This document shows positions 34,631-35,040 of a DNA stretch of 35,040 bases, in pieces (within the stretch, counting starts at the first letter, position 1; every line of letters starts with the position of its first letter). Source of the stretch: Gloeocapsa sp. DLM2.Bin57 (lineage in GTDB: Bacteria; Cyanobacteriota; Cyanobacteriia; Cyanobacteriales; Gloeocapsaceae); assembly GCA_007693955.1 (NCBI GenBank), contig RECR01000064.1, positions 1-35,040 on the forward strand. Reading direction: 5' to 3'. The notes below the pieces were generated by a model. That model searched no databases, was not told the origin of the DNA, and saw only the letters and a list, made by a program, of their open reading frames with translations. The position numbers were made by a program, and so were the translations under genes.

Positions 34631-34813
34631 ATGGTTGATAGATTAGATATAGAAGAAATTGCCACTAAGATTGAACTTGTTATCGATGATCCTCAATCGG
34701 TGAGAAAACAGTTACAACAACTTAATCTAGTTCAACAACGATTAGTGATTATTAAAAGAGAGTTAAGAGAAGAGCTCAACGATTTGATCAAATCTTATGA
34801 TGATCGTTATTGA
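34631..34813 (+). CDS. Small hypothetical protein
   Basis: A 60-residue charged, mostly helical protein (VRKQLQQLNLVQQRLVIIKR, then ELREELNDLIKSYDD). AGGA lies just upstream of the ATG with unusually short spacing. No family is recognised. It follows the zinc-ribbon gene by 42 bp. Coding is supported by ordinary composition and a full start-to-stop frame only. Confidence 0.55.
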   Translation: MVDRLDIEEIATKIELVIDDPQSVRKQLQQLNLVQQRLVIIKRELREELNDLIKSYDDRY

Positions 34814-34869
34814 TCATTTAATTAATTCTGTACTCAATTTCTTACCTCATCAATTTAGGAAATGGGGTC

Positions 34870-34989
34870 ATGAGTGCTAGATCTACTTTTTTACAAGTTA
34901 ACAGATCTCAACGGGAAGCTCAAAAACGCCCCTATTTAGAGTTAGAAGATGTAGTGGATAATTATATTAATCAGATTGAACGGTCTTAA
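34870..34989 (+). CDS. Possible 39-residue small protein
   Basis: ATG 34870 to TAA 34989 encodes a 39-residue hydrophilic peptide (MSARSTFLQVNRSQREAQ, then PYLELEDVVDNYINQIERS). AGGA lies 9 bases upstream at 34857-34860, an unusually good site for this region. It ends one base before the IS-like end at 34991. It could be a genuine small gene, or a longer gene cut by the element. Confidence 0.45.
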   Translation: MSARSTFLQVNRSQREAQKRPYLELEDVVDNYINQIERS

Positions 34990-34990
34990 A

Positions 34991-35040
34991 TTGACACTCC
35001 CCCCGCTAAATGCTACGCATTATAACGGGAGATTCTTGTT
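34991..35040. mobile_element. Probable end of an IS200/IS605-family element (continues beyond window)
   Basis: TTGACACTCCCCCCG, then CGGGAGATTCTTGTT, reproduces the pattern TTGACACTCCCC...GGGGATTCTTG that I associate with the ends of tnpB-bearing IS200/IS605 elements in cyanobacteria. CTCCC and GGGAG can pair as the subterminal hairpin. The element body, and probably tnpB on the minus strand, would lie to the right. Confidence 0.55.

Noticed and set aside
34800-34817. ATGATC/GATCAT hairpin after the 60-residue gene
   Set aside because: The stem is only 6 bp and AT-rich with no T-run; not strong enough to call a terminator.

Overview
The window looks like a chromosomal segment from an AT-rich cyanobacterium. 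GCGATCGC (HIP1) octamers are scattered through genes on both strands. Several genes are typical of oxygenic phototrophs: the catalytic subunit of ferredoxin:thioredoxin reductase, a cyAbrB regulator, a SphX/PstS-type phosphate-binding protein and a small membrane protein resembling PSII assembly factor Psb35. Species cannot be assigned from the sequence. No rRNA, tRNA, CRISPR array or complete insertion sequence was recognised.

Layout. 1-3919 (minus) reads as one operon: ftrC, DUF309, lptA, lptB, lptF and a membrane-anchored coiled-coil gene that runs off the left edge. It joins lipopolysaccharide export to a redox enzyme. 4014-5018 is a lone phosphate-binding protein. 5183-6594 (minus) is an overlapping toxin/antitoxin/PhzF unit. 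6696-9455 (plus) carries gatB and argJ. 9456-9882 has no gene but holds a nest of perfectly paired stems that looks like a structured RNA, followed by a dispersed repeat and a strong terminator. 9883-12185 (minus) has rpmA and rplU with their own promoter, then chrA and a small coiled-coil gene. 12403-15167 (plus) pairs asparagine synthetase with a methyltransferase. 15231-17304 (minus) is sdhB-aroC. 17497-18784 (plus) is cyAbrB and a CPBP protease. 18777-20508 (minus) is a response regulator, a Psb35-like protein and a sugar-type ABC ATPase. 20584-24616 (plus) is a second-type gyrA and a GT39-like glycosyltransferase.

The accessory part is 24848-34989. It starts with a RelE-type toxin-antitoxin pair. 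Next comes a three-gene cassette with start/stop overlaps (ATGA and TAATG): a RelE/ParE-fold domain fused to a superfamily I helicase; a serine/threonine kinase with a membrane span and a PhnD-like solute-binding domain; and a diheme cytochrome c. After purK (minus) comes a second kinase, with a zinc ribbon and nine WG-type repeats, then three small genes of unknown function. The right edge carries what looks like the end of an IS200/IS605-family element.

The best candidates for undescribed biology are the helicase/kinase-receptor/cytochrome cassette at 25558-30427, the putative structured RNA at about 9562-9885, and the heptad-repeat gene at 1-805 with its 168-bp internal duplication. All functional statements rest on motif recognition by eye; no database or folding program was run.
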